Part shown: in pieces, positions 1-7,243 of the stretch | Position numbering within the stretch: position 1 is the stretch's first letter | Layout: every line of letters starts with the position of its first letter | Assembly (NCBI GenBank): GCA_021788955.1 | Contig: JAJYKC010000039.1 | Coordinates: forward strand, 1-9,750 | Length of the DNA stretch: 9,750 nt | Direction: 5' to 3' | DNA from: Acidobacteriota bacterium | Lineage (GTDB): Bacteria; Acidobacteriota; Terriglobia; Bryobacterales; Bryobacteraceae | Position numbers and translations under genes: made by a program | Notes under the pieces: generated by a model | Told to the model about the DNA's origin: nothing | Seen by the model: only the letters and a program-made list of their open reading frames with translations | The model's database searches: none

Positions 1-49
1 CTTCCTGGGACTTAGGTTCTGGTGGTGCGGCTGGGGCGGTTAATGCCTA

Positions 50-77
50 TTGCAGCGAAGCTGAGGCAACGTATAAT
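50..77 (+). promoter_or_regulatory. Candidate sigma70-type promoter for the hybrid kinase gene
   Basis: A perfect -10 box TATAAT lies at 72-77. A weak -35-like TTGCAG lies at 50-55, with a 16-base spacer. Transcription would begin near 84, giving a leader of about 85 bases before the ATG at 170. The -10 box stands out in a G+C-rich setting. The -35 match is only 3 of 6, so the call rests mainly on the -10 box and its position upstream of a long gene. Confidence 0.5.
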
Positions 78-86
78 GATGGAGTA

Positions 87-109
87 CTGCGACGCCCCAA
101 GGGTCGCAG
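87..109 (+). promoter_or_regulatory. Hairpin at the start of the kinase leader
   Basis: CTGCGAC (87-93) and GTCGCAG (103-109) form a perfect 7-base-pair inverted repeat around a 9-base loop. Inside the loop two further C-G pairs are possible after skipping G94. The hairpin lies just after the transcription start predicted from the promoter at 50-77. It could be an operator for a dimeric regulator or a 5' stabilising stem. There is no T-tract, so it does not look like a terminator. Confidence 0.4.
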
Positions 110-169
110 GAACCCCCCAATGGCTAGGGGTCTGTTGCAGCGCAGACTTACTCTTTGAATTGATTCAAC

Positions 170-3100
170 ATGGCAGGACCAGGCGAGGCCGTTTATCGGA
201 TCCTGATCGCTGCGCCGGAGTCGGAGCGGGAGAGGAAGCTTCGGGCGGCGCTTTCAGCAAGGTCGAGCTGTGCGATCGAGATCGAGGCGGCACACACGGC
301 TCAGCAACTCGCGGCGCTTTCCGGGCAGCGGTTTGACGCGTTAATCGTCGATCCCGCTGTCGGGAGAGAACAGGTTCTGGCAGATTTGCTCGGAGCGTCG
401 CGAGGCGGCGGCGCGCGGGTGTTTTTGCTTGCCGAGAGCGAACTGGAGGGGCGGAGAGGTTCGCCGATCCGATTCGAGGAGGGCGAGCCGGACCTGGAAC
501 CTCTGTGGAAGGCGCTTGCGGCGAGCCCAGCCCCGGAGGGAAGCGACCCGTTGCTTGACAGCGTCGAGCGGCAGATGGGCGATCTGGTGTGGCATTTTCA
601 CGACGCCCTCGTGGTCTACGACGTCGGCGCAGGGCGGGCGGTGTACGCGAGTCCCGCGTTCGAGAAGATCTGGCAGACTTCGCGGTCGGCGGTGATCGGC
701 GACGGCGAGTTGTGGATCAACACGTTCGTTCCGGAGGAACGCGGGCGCGTGCGAGAAGCCGTCGCGGCAGCAGCGGCAGGGGATACTCAGTCGCTGGAGT
801 GCCGGATTAGCCGGCCCGGGGGAAGCGTGGGGTGGATCTCACTTCGCCTCGTTCCGTGGCGGGAGGGCGGGGGCAAGGTGCGGCGTCTTTCGGCGGTGGC
901 CACCGATATCACGGCGCACAAGGAAGCCGAGGCGGCGTTGCGCGCGGAAAAGGAGCGGCACCGCGAGTACGAGCGAAGGTACCGGCTGTTATTTGAGAAC
1001 AGTCCGTTGCCGATGTTTCTGTACGACGTCGAGACGCTGGGCTACATCGAAGCGAACGACGCGGCGGTCGCCAAGTACGGCTACTCGCGGGAAGAGCTTC
1101 TGCGGATGACGGTGCTGGACATCCGGCCGGAGGAAGAGCGGGAGCGGCTCAAGGAGGCGCTTCGGACTCTCGGCGCGGGCGTGCAGCATTTGGGCGACTG
1201 GCGTCACCGGCTGAAAGACGGGCGGCTGATCGATGTAGAAATTATGACCGAGACGATGGAGGTGGAGGAAGGCCGCAAGGCGGTGCTGGTGGCGTCGATT
1301 GACGTAACCGAGCAGCGGCGGACGAAGCGGCGCGAGGAGTGCGAGCGGGAGGTGACGGCGATTCTGGCCGAGGCGGCGACGGTGCCGGAGGCGGTGCCAC
1401 GCGTGCTTCGCGCCTTGGGAGAGCGCCTGGGCTTCGAGTATGCGGCCGGATGGTCGGCGCCAGTGCGTGGGGACCAGTTCGGCTGCGCGTACTTCTGGGC
1501 GAGCGAGGGGTTTCCGGCGGTGGATCCGTATACGGCGTTGTCGCCGTCGGATCAGTTTCTTGAGAAGGCAATTGCGAGGCGGGCTCCGGTGTGGGTGACC
1601 GATTTCTCGCAGGAGCCGGAGTTCGCCAAGGGGCTGGTGAGCTTGGGTCTGCGATCGGGAGCGATGCTCCCGGTGTCGGCGGGCGAGAGCGACTGGGCTG
1701 CGATGGCCGTTTTCTGCAAGAACTGCCGGCCGCTCGATGAAGGATTGCGGCGGCTGCTGGAGAGCGTTGCGGCGAGGCTGGGACAGTTCATCGAGCGGAA
1801 GCGGGCCGAGGACACGCAGCGCAGCCACGACGAGCGGACGCGGCTGATCATGGAAAATGCGCTCGACGCGGTGATTGAGACGGATGCTGCCGGCCGGGTG
1901 ACGCGGTGGAACGCACAGTCGGAGCGGATCTTCGGCTGGTCGCGGGAGGAGGTGCTGGGCCGTCCTCTGGCGGAGACAATCATTCCTCCCGAGGCGGGGC
2001 CGCTTCACAAGGCGGGCCTCGCGCGGTTTCCCCAGACGGGTGGCGGACCGATGCTGAACCGGCGGGTGGAGGTAACGGCGCTGCGCCGGGACGGCACGCA
2101 GTTTCCGATCGAGCTGTCGGTTACAGCGATTCAAACCCGCTCAGGATGGAGCTTCAATGCGTTCGTGCGCGACATCTCGGCGAGGAAAGCGGCGGAGGAG
2201 CGGCTTAAAAGCCAGAGCGCACTGTTCGAGGCGATTCTAGGGCACATCGGCGATGGCGTGCTGGTGGCGGACCGCTTCGGAAAGCTACTGCTGGTGAACG
2301 AGGCGGCGGACCGGCTGTGTGGGTTCGCGGTGGAGCGGGAGGTAGGGCAGCGGTCGCGCGCGATGGGACTGTACCACCCGGACCGGCGCACGCCGCTGCA
2401 GGACGACGAATTGCCGAGTTGCCGGGCCGCGCGCGGGGAGAGCGTGGACGATATGGAGATTTACGTCTCCAACGGGGCGCATCCGGAGGGAAGATGGCTG
2501 CTGTGCAATGCGCGGCCGGTGTCGATCGGCGGGGGCGATCCGGTGGCGGGCGTAGTGGTGATGCGGGACAACACGGAACGCAAGAGCGCCGAAGAGGCGA
2601 TGCGGGCGGCGAAGGAAGCCGCCGAGAGCGCGAACCGGACGAAGAGCGAGTTTCTGGCCAACGTGAGCCACGAGTTGCGGACGCCGCTGAACGGCATTCT
2701 GGGGATGCTCGAACTGGTGCTTAGTTCGGAGATGACGCCGGAACAGCGCGAGTTTCTGAACCTGGCGCGGACGTCGGCGGAGAATCAGCTTTCGGTGGTG
2801 AACGATGTTCTGGACTTCGCCAAAATCGAGTCCGGACGGTTTGAGATTCACGCGTCGGTATTCGATCTGCGCGAGCAAATGAAGACGTCATTGGGCACGC
2901 TCGCGGTGCGGGCTGCGCGGAAGGGAATCGAGTTATCGAGCGAGGTGGATCCGGACGTCCCCTCGACATTGCTGGGTGATCCGGTGCGTCTGCGCCAGGT
3001 GCTTCTCAACCTCGTTGGAAACGCGGTGAAGTTTACGGACGCGGGTTCGGTGCGCGTTCGCGCGGTGGTGGAGTCGAGAGGGACCGATCGCGTGGTGCTT

Positions 3101-3790
3101 GGTTTCTCGGTCCGCGACACCGGCATCGGCATTACGGCGGACAAACTCAATTTGATTTTCGAGCCATTCGTGCAAGCCGACGGATCCCTGACGCGGCGTC
3201 ACTCGGGGACGGGCTTGGGGCTGTCGATCGCTGCGGAACTGGTGAAGCGGATGGACGGTGGGATTCGGGTGGAGAGCGAGGCCGGGCACGGAAGCTGCTT
3301 TGAATTCACGGCGAAGTTCGGCGTGGTACCAGTGCAAGAGGCGTCCAGTCCGGCCGCGCCGGCACGCGCTCATGCGGCGCCGATCTGGACCAGCAAGCCT
3401 CTGCGCGTTTTGCTGGCCGAGGACAACCCGGTAAACCAGCGTCTTATTGTGCGACTGCTCGAGGCCGAAGGACACCGCGTGCTGGCGGCTTCGGATGGAC
3501 AGGTAGCGTTCGAGGCGTATGCTAACGGGACGGCGCCGTTCGACGTGGCGCTGGTGGATCTGCAGATGCCGGGCCTGGACGGATTCGGTCTGACGGCATC
3601 GATCCGGCAGCACGAGCGCGTTTTGGGCCGCCGCCTGCCGATCGTGGCGCTTACGGCCCACGCAACCGGCGAATACCGCGAGCGTTGTCTGGCGGCCGGG
3701 ATGGATGGATATCTGGCGAAGCCCTTTCAGGCGAGGCAACTGCTGGAAGCGATCGCCAGTGCGCTGAATCGATTGCCACCGGCAGCCTAG
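170..3790 (+). CDS. Soluble hybrid sensor histidine kinase, multi-PAS/GAF with C-terminal receiver
   Basis: The 1206-residue protein should sense a signal through its PAS/GAF array, autophosphorylate on histidine and pass the phosphate to its own receiver. Domains in order: degenerate receiver-like region (about 9-112), PAS (130-250), PAS (270-380), GAF (390-545), PAS (555-680), PAS (683-805), HisKA (824-890) with SHELRTPLN and phospho-accepting H834, HATPase (935-1055) with N951 in the N box, DTGIG at 983-987 and GTGLGL at 1013-1018, and receiver (1077-1195) with acidic pair E1084/D1085, phosphoacceptor D1130, T1162 and K1184. Charged helical linkers join the modules. No signal peptide or membrane segment is visible, so it is probably cytoplasmic. 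The ATG at 170 is the first start after the in-frame stop at 161; no clear Shine-Dalgarno precedes it. There is no Hpt domain and no separate response regulator gene beside it, so the downstream partner is unknown. Confidence 0.95.
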   Translation: MAGPGEAVYRILIAAPESERERKLRAALSARSSCAIEIEAAHTAQQLAALSGQRFDALIVDPAVGREQVLADLLGASRGGGARVFLLAESELEGRRGSPIRFEEGEPDLEPLWKALAASPAPEGSDPLLDSVERQMGDLVWHFHDALVVYDVGAGRAVYASPAFEKIWQTSRSAVIGDGELWINTFVPEERGRVREAVAAAAAGDTQSLECRISRPGGSVGWISLRLVPWREGGGKVRRLSAVATDITAHKEAEAALRAEKERHREYERRYRLLFENSPLPMFLYDVETLGYIEANDAAVAKYGYSREELLRMTVLDIRPEEERERLKEALRTLGAGVQHLGDWRHRLKDGRLIDVEIMTETMEVEEGRKAVLVASIDVTEQRRTKRREECEREVTAILAEAATVPEAVPRVLRALGERLGFEYAAGWSAPVRGDQFGCAYFWASEGFPAVDPYTALSPSDQFLEKAIARRAPVWVTDFSQEPEFAKGLVSLGLRSGAMLPVSAGESDWAAMAVFCKNCRPLDEGLRRLLESVAARLGQFIERKRAEDTQRSHDERTRLIMENALDAVIETDAAGRVTRWNAQSERIFGWSREEVLGRPLAETIIPPEAGPLHKAGLARFPQTGGGPMLNRRVEVTALRRDGTQFPIELSVTAIQTRSGWSFNAFVRDISARKAAEERLKSQSALFEAILGHIGDGVLVADRFGKLLLVNEAADRLCGFAVEREVGQRSRAMGLYHPDRRTPLQDDELPSCRAARGESVDDMEIYVSNGAHPEGRWLLCNARPVSIGGGDPVAGVVVMRDNTERKSAEEAMRAAKEAAESANRTKSEFLANVSHELRTPLNGILGMLELVLSSEMTPEQREFLNLARTSAENQLSVVNDVLDFAKIESGRFEIHASVFDLREQMKTSLGTLAVRAARKGIELSSEVDPDVPSTLLGDPVRLRQVLLNLVGNAVKFTDAGSVRVRAVVESRGTDRVVLGFSVRDTGIGITADKLNLIFEPFVQADGSLTRRHSGTGLGLSIAAELVKRMDGGIRVESEAGHGSCFEFTAKFGVVPVQEASSPAAPARAHAAPIWTSKPLRVLLAEDNPVNQRLIVRLLEAEGHRVLAASDGQVAFEAYANGTAPFDVALVDLQMPGLDGFGLTASIRQHERVLGRRLPIVALTAHATGEYRERCLAAGMDGYLAKPFQARQLLEAIASALNRLPPAA

Positions 3791-3821
3791 AGCCTCCCAA
3801 GGCCGGACCGGGTAATTCTCG

Positions 3822-3827
3822 TAAAAT
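3822..3827 (+). promoter_or_regulatory. Possible -10 element between kinase and exported protein
   Basis: TAAAAT at 3822-3827 lies in the 71-base gap between the two genes and would start a transcript near 3834, with a short leader. No convincing -35 box is seen upstream. The downstream gene could equally be read through from the kinase. Confidence 0.25.
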
Positions 3828-3840
3828 CAGACCAGCGCCG

Positions 3841-3856
3841 CCCGGACCGATCCGGG
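3841..3856 (+). promoter_or_regulatory. Hairpin covering the ribosome-binding region of the 3862 gene
   Basis: CCCGGA (3841-3846) and TCCGGG (3851-3856) are perfect inverted arms around the tetraloop CCGA. The right arm contains most of the GGGA that is the only Shine-Dalgarno-like sequence before the ATG at 3862, so folding would hide it. The left arm can instead pair with 3804-3812 upstream (8 of 9 pairs, one A-A mismatch). This would release the ribosome site if transcription reads through from the kinase gene. Confidence 0.4.
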
Positions 3857-3861
3857 AACGA

Positions 3862-5862
3862 ATGCCCGCGTTTCAACCATTCTTCAACTCTTTGCGTCAT
3901 GTTTATTTGAGAGTCACTTCGATTGTTTTATGGATCGCCGCTTCCGCGGCAGGTGTTTACGGCCAGATCACCGTTTTCTCGGTGACGGACGCGGCCAGTT
4001 ATGGGCCCAGGGTGGCGCCAGGGTCGCTGGCTACGATTTTCGGGTCGAGTCTGGCGAATTCGACCGCTTCGGCGAGTGGACTTCCCTTGCCTACGACGCT
4101 GGGCGGAGCGCGGGTGCTGATCAACGGCGCGGCCGTGCCGCTGCTCTATGCGAGCCCGGCGCAGATCAATTTTCAGGTGCCGCGGGCGCTCGGGGCAGGG
4201 ACGTCTTCATTGATTGTCAGCTCGTCGTCGGGAGGTTCGAGCACGGCATTCCTCTTCACGGTTACGCCGGAGGCGCCGGGGATTTTCCAGGACAGCTCGA
4301 ACAACGCGGCGGCGCAGAGTACCGATTACCAGGCGATCACGTCGAAGAATCCGGCGGCGGCGGGGTCGACGGTGAGCGTGTATCTGACGGGGATCGGGCC
4401 GGTGGACAATCCGGTGGCCGATGGAGCGGCGACGCCGGCAACTCCACTGGCGCAGGCGACGGCGAAGTATTCGGCCAGCATCGGCGGGGTGAGCGCGAAG
4501 GTGAGTTTTCTGGGGCTGTCACCGGGATTCGCCGGACTGGCGCAGGCCAACATCGAGGTGCCGTCGACGCTGGCGGCGGGTACGTATCCGCTGAGCGTCA
4601 CGATCGGAGGACTGGTGAGCGCGTCGGCGCAGCTTGCGGTTTCCGGGTCGGGGACTGCGCCTGCTTCGGTGCTGTCGCTGACCTCGCGAGCACCGTTCGC
4701 CAACGGCCTGACCAGCAGCTTGAATGTGCTCGACACGCTGGCTTACGTCTGCTCGCCGCAGCGCATCTCGCTTATCGATCTGACTTCGTTTTCCTATGTG
4801 GGCGAGTTCGGCGATTCGGTGCTGCTCGGCGGGGGAGGGATCTGCGCGTTGAACAACTCGACCGGCTTGCCCATCCTCGTGGACGCGATCCAGATCTCCG
4901 GGGTCGCATCTTATCTCGTCTATAGCCTGGCATCGCCGTTGCAGCCGGTGTTTGTGGCCCAGCCGCCGCTCTACAGCAATCCTAGCTCGGGGATTGCGCT
5001 GCAGAACGTGACCAGCCTTAGCTTTACTGGGCCGTATTCGGTTTCGACGACGAACTGGTACACGTTCGACAACAAGCTGAATATCACGGCGCAGTACGGC
5101 GACCTATTCACCTTTGCGTTCAACAGTCCGACTTATCCGGCGGTTCTTTCGTTCCTGAACCTGACGGCGGGATATCCGGCGAGTTCGGAGTCGAATCCGA
5201 AGCCGAACGGGCTGGTGGTGCCGCAGAATCAGCTTTACAACCCGATCGCGGCGTACATCTGCGGGACTACGGCGCTGAATACGACGACGGGCAACGCTTT
5301 GCTCACCGTTGTGGATGTGTCGAACATCTCGCTGCCTACGCCCGTCGTGCAATTAGTGACAAGTTCCGCCGCGGTGTTTACTGGCTTCGGGTATCAGTTC
5401 GCGCTGCCCGGCGAACCGAACCTGCTGCTGATCGCGGGGAACACGGCCAACATCCGCAATCCGGGGATTACCGACCCCGCGACCGGGGCGGCGAACTTCG
5501 CCTACACCGGTGACCTGACCCTGACGACCGCGTATATGACTAACACGGACACAGCGGCGGATTTCGAAAACATCACGTCGATCGGCACGACGGTAACAAA
5601 CATCCAGACCAACGGGACTTACTACCTGCAGGGCCTGGGCGGGCAGTTCTTCGCGCTGGTAACTCAGCCTCCCGCGACGGACCTGGGCGGGCCGGCGACG
5701 CTCATGATCGTGGACGCGAGGACGCTTTCGAGCCCCGTGGTGTATCCGGTGACGACGGCGTGGGGGCTAAGCAGCATCCTCGTGCTGACCAACGGGACGA
5801 CCGAGTATCTGCTGGCGCCGACATCGCAGGGGCTGAACGTCTATACCGTGACGTTGCCGTAA
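3862..5862 (+). CDS. Exported protein: TIGR03437-type domain plus probable beta-propeller
   Basis: This 666-residue protein has an N-terminal signal peptide: basic residues R12, H13 and R17, a hydrophobic stretch at about 18-31, and likely cleavage near G34/Q35. Residues about 36-262 match what I recognise as the Solibacter C-terminal domain family (TIGR03437), with hallmarks such as NAASYGP-like DAASYGP, PGSLATIFG, YASPAQINFQVP and VYLTGIGPV. That domain is usually described at the C-terminus; here it comes first. The remaining ~400 residues are rich in Asn, Thr, Ser and aromatics. They repeat motifs such as RISLIDLTS, LLTVVDVSN and LMIVDARTL, resembling LVIVD-type beta-propeller blades. No catalytic motif is visible. 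It is probably an extracytoplasmic binding or surface protein, but the function is unknown. The ATG at 3862 was chosen because it gives the signal peptide and follows GGGA; an upstream in-frame ATG at 3685 would overlap the kinase by over 100 bases. Confidence 0.85.
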   Translation: MPAFQPFFNSLRHVYLRVTSIVLWIAASAAGVYGQITVFSVTDAASYGPRVAPGSLATIFGSSLANSTASASGLPLPTTLGGARVLINGAAVPLLYASPAQINFQVPRALGAGTSSLIVSSSSGGSSTAFLFTVTPEAPGIFQDSSNNAAAQSTDYQAITSKNPAAAGSTVSVYLTGIGPVDNPVADGAATPATPLAQATAKYSASIGGVSAKVSFLGLSPGFAGLAQANIEVPSTLAAGTYPLSVTIGGLVSASAQLAVSGSGTAPASVLSLTSRAPFANGLTSSLNVLDTLAYVCSPQRISLIDLTSFSYVGEFGDSVLLGGGGICALNNSTGLPILVDAIQISGVASYLVYSLASPLQPVFVAQPPLYSNPSSGIALQNVTSLSFTGPYSVSTTNWYTFDNKLNITAQYGDLFTFAFNSPTYPAVLSFLNLTAGYPASSESNPKPNGLVVPQNQLYNPIAAYICGTTALNTTTGNALLTVVDVSNISLPTPVVQLVTSSAAVFTGFGYQFALPGEPNLLLIAGNTANIRNPGITDPATGAANFAYTGDLTLTTAYMTNTDTAADFENITSIGTTVTNIQTNGTYYLQGLGGQFFALVTQPPATDLGGPATLMIVDARTLSSPVVYPVTTAWGLSSILVLTNGTTEYLLAPTSQGLNVYTVTLP

Positions 5863-5865
5863 AAG

Positions 5866-5943
5866 GCCGGGACTGGGCGGCCGGCTGCGCGCTTGGCCCT
5901 CTTTGCTTATCTTTTTGCTCGTGTTTGTCCGGCCCAGTCCGGC
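5866..5943 (+). terminator. Long inverted repeat just after the exported-protein gene
   Basis: The arm at 5866-5878 pairs with 5932-5943: 12 base pairs with G5871 bulged, around a 53-base loop. It begins three bases after the stop codon. Within the loop, GGCC at 5879-5882 can pair with GGCC at 5895-5898, and a T-rich stretch follows (about 5899-5917). That smaller stem plus the T-rich run could be a weak intrinsic terminator. The large repeat could also just be a stable 3' end. Termination is inferred from position and structure only. Confidence 0.35.
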
Positions 5944-5946
5944 GGA

Positions 5947-5975
5947 TTGACGGGGTGCATTCTAAGGCGCATAAT
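5947..5975 (+). promoter_or_regulatory. Strong sigma70-type promoter candidate before the 6089 gene
   Basis: TTGACG at 5947-5952 and CATAAT at 5970-5975 each match the sigma70 consensus at 5 of 6 positions and are separated by the ideal 17 bases. Transcription would start near 5982, leaving a leader of roughly 107 bases. This is the best promoter match in the window. Confidence 0.6.
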
Positions 5976-5980
5976 GTTGG

Positions 5981-6031
5981 TCGCGTGGCGCGAAAGATGT
6001 GTTTGTCGCGCCGGCGACAATATCCCGCCGG
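5981..6031 (+). promoter_or_regulatory. Structured leader with overlapping, mutually exclusive hairpins
   Basis: Three perfect inverted repeats overlap here. Stem A pairs TCGCG 5981-5985 with CGCGA 5989-5993. Stem B pairs GGCGCGA 5987-5993 with TCGCGCC 6006-6012. Stem C pairs CCGGCG 6011-6016 with CGCCGG 6026-6031. A and B share 5989-5993 and B and C share 6011-6012, so A+C and B are competing folds. A further 4-base-pair stem with a tetraloop lies at 6045-6056. The region lies at and just after the predicted transcript start. It matches no known riboswitch class that I can recognise. Regulation is inferred from geometry alone. Confidence 0.35.
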
Positions 6032-6077
6032 AAGCAATTCACATCTCGACGGCGAGTTAATTAGATGCGCTGCACGT

Positions 6078-6082
6078 GGAGG
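6078..6082 (+). promoter_or_regulatory. Shine-Dalgarno site that fixes the start at 6089
   Basis: GGAGG lies six bases before the ATG at 6089. An in-frame ATG also occurs at 6065, but it has no such site and would put eight extra residues before the signal peptide, so 6089 is preferred. Confidence 0.8.
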
Positions 6083-6088
6083 TGTGAT

Positions 6089-7075
6089 ATGCGTGGCTTG
6101 CGCGATTTATTTCCGATCGCTTTGCTTCCCGTCTTCTTCCTGACTGCTGCTAAGGCCCATGGAGATACCATCGTACCGGCGGGCACCCTGGTTGAGTGTA
6201 CGGTTTCTGAGCCGGATTTTTCGTCCGGGACGGCGGAAATCGGCGATCCTCTACTCTGTTATGCCAGCTCGATCGGAGTGTTTGGCCGCTCAGCGATTCC
6301 TTACGGAGTTTACCTGGCCGGGCGTCTTGAGGACGACCGGGAGCCGGGACACTTCATAGGAAAAGGGTGGATGGAGTTGAGGTTTGACCGTCTGGTTGCA
6401 TGGCCAGACACCGTGATTCCAATTTCGGCGAAGGTGGTGAATGTGAAAGGGCTGCGAGTGGGCAAGAAGGGACGGATCCACGGGTCGGGGCATGCGACCC
6501 GTGACGCCGTGGAGTGGCTGTTTCCTCCCCTGTGGCCTTGGAAGGTAGCGACGCTGCCCGAGCGCGGCCCCCGGCCCGCTCTGAGACAAGAGACCCGCAT
6601 GACCGTGAAGCTGATGGAGGATGTGATCGTCCCCGGTGAAACCCCCTCGCGGGCGGCCTTGTCGTCCAGCCGGCTTAAGCCCGACAGCGACCTCCCACGC
6701 CAATTGACCGTACCGCCTAGGGTTCTGAGTGAGCCTGCGCCCCTGGCGCCAACCACGGTCCGTCTGGCGGCGTTCCGGCAGACTCAGTCTTCGGGAGCGA
6801 ACGGGCAGGCAACGGCCCCGGCGAGCGATCTGGCGATATTGATCTTGAAGGACGGCACGGTGTACGTGGTGAAAGATTATTGGCTCGACGGCGGCACAGG
6901 GCTGCGGTTCATCGCGAGCGATGGAGCACCGGGCGAGATTTCGGTGGACGATCTGGATCGCGCCAGGACCGCCGCGGTAAACGAGCAACATGGGGTCACG
7001 TTCGCGATTCGCTGGGACCCTCCACCGAGCCAGTTGGGAGTGCCTACGCCCACCTGGACGGCGGCCAGCCGCTAA
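6089..7075 (+). CDS. Exported two-domain protein of unknown function
   Basis: The protein has 328 residues. It begins with a signal peptide: basic start MRGLR, then a hydrophobic run, then AKA at about 21-23 as the probable cleavage site. The N-terminal domain (about 26-165) opens with an IVPAGTLVECTV-type segment and contains PPLWPWKV (146-153) and VKLMEDV further on. This pattern recalls VirB10/TrbI-like beta-barrel folds and similar secreted acidobacterial proteins. A Pro/Ser-rich linker (about 170-245) leads to a small domain (about 247-310) with LKDGTVYVVKDYW and VNEQHGVTFAIR, a short module I associate with hypothetical acidobacterial proteins. No catalytic residues are evident. No secretion-system genes lie nearby, so a role in conjugation is not implied. 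It has its own strong promoter and ribosome site. The amidohydrolase pair begins 168 bases downstream. Confidence 0.8.
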   Translation: MRGLRDLFPIALLPVFFLTAAKAHGDTIVPAGTLVECTVSEPDFSSGTAEIGDPLLCYASSIGVFGRSAIPYGVYLAGRLEDDREPGHFIGKGWMELRFDRLVAWPDTVIPISAKVVNVKGLRVGKKGRIHGSGHATRDAVEWLFPPLWPWKVATLPERGPRPALRQETRMTVKLMEDVIVPGETPSRAALSSSRLKPDSDLPRQLTVPPRVLSEPAPLAPTTVRLAAFRQTQSSGANGQATAPASDLAILILKDGTVYVVKDYWLDGGTGLRFIASDGAPGEISVDDLDRARTAAVNEQHGVTFAIRWDPPPSQLGVPTPTWTAASR

Positions 7076-7192
7076 TCGGCGGCCGAGGCGATGAGCCCAG
7101 GTCCGATGTTCAGGCGGGACATCCCTGCACGGTGACGACTTACATTGGAAGTCACGGCACTTACTCCGCACAGAGAATAAAGGCAAGCTTCG

Positions 7193-7222
7193 TCGACGCC
7201 GAAGTAACTTCTCTGGTACAGT
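7193..7222 (+). promoter_or_regulatory. Possible extended -10 promoter for the amidohydrolase pair
   Basis: TACAGT at 7217-7222 is preceded by TGG, giving an extended -10 arrangement. TCGACG at 7193-7198 is a 4-of-6 match to a -35 box, 18 bases upstream. The transcript would begin near 7229, leaving only about 15 bases before the ATG at 7244 and no Shine-Dalgarno. The rest of the 7076-7243 gap shows only a weak interrupted stem at 7132-7155. Confidence 0.3.
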
Positions 7223-7243
7223 CTACGCCATAGCTAGATCTCT

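Noticed and set aside
3..158. Plus-strand frame open from the window edge to a stop at 156, possibly the tail of an upstream gene
   Set aside because: Third codon positions lack the strong G/C bias of the real genes, the peptide looks like no family I know, and a good promoter lies inside it.
989..2134. 381-codon open frame on the minus strand within the kinase gene
   Set aside because: It is antisense to well-recognised PAS and GAF domains and is rich in Arg, His and Pro, as expected for a shadow of G+C-rich coding sequence.
3685..3861. Upstream ATG at 3685 as the start of the exported-protein gene
   Set aside because: It would overlap the kinase receiver domain by over 100 bases and bury the signal peptide internally.
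3930..4925. 331-codon open frame on the plus strand in another frame of the exported-protein gene
   Set aside because: The overlapping frame has a signal peptide and recognisable domain; this one is Arg/Gly-rich with no motifs.
7132..7155. Interrupted inverted repeat after the 6089 gene as a terminator
   Set aside because: The stem is short with a bulge and is not followed by a T-tract, so termination is not supported.
6290..7186. 298-codon minus-strand open frame opposite the 6089 gene
   Set aside because: It is Arg/His/Gln-rich without motifs, and the plus-strand gene has a promoter, Shine-Dalgarno and signal peptide.
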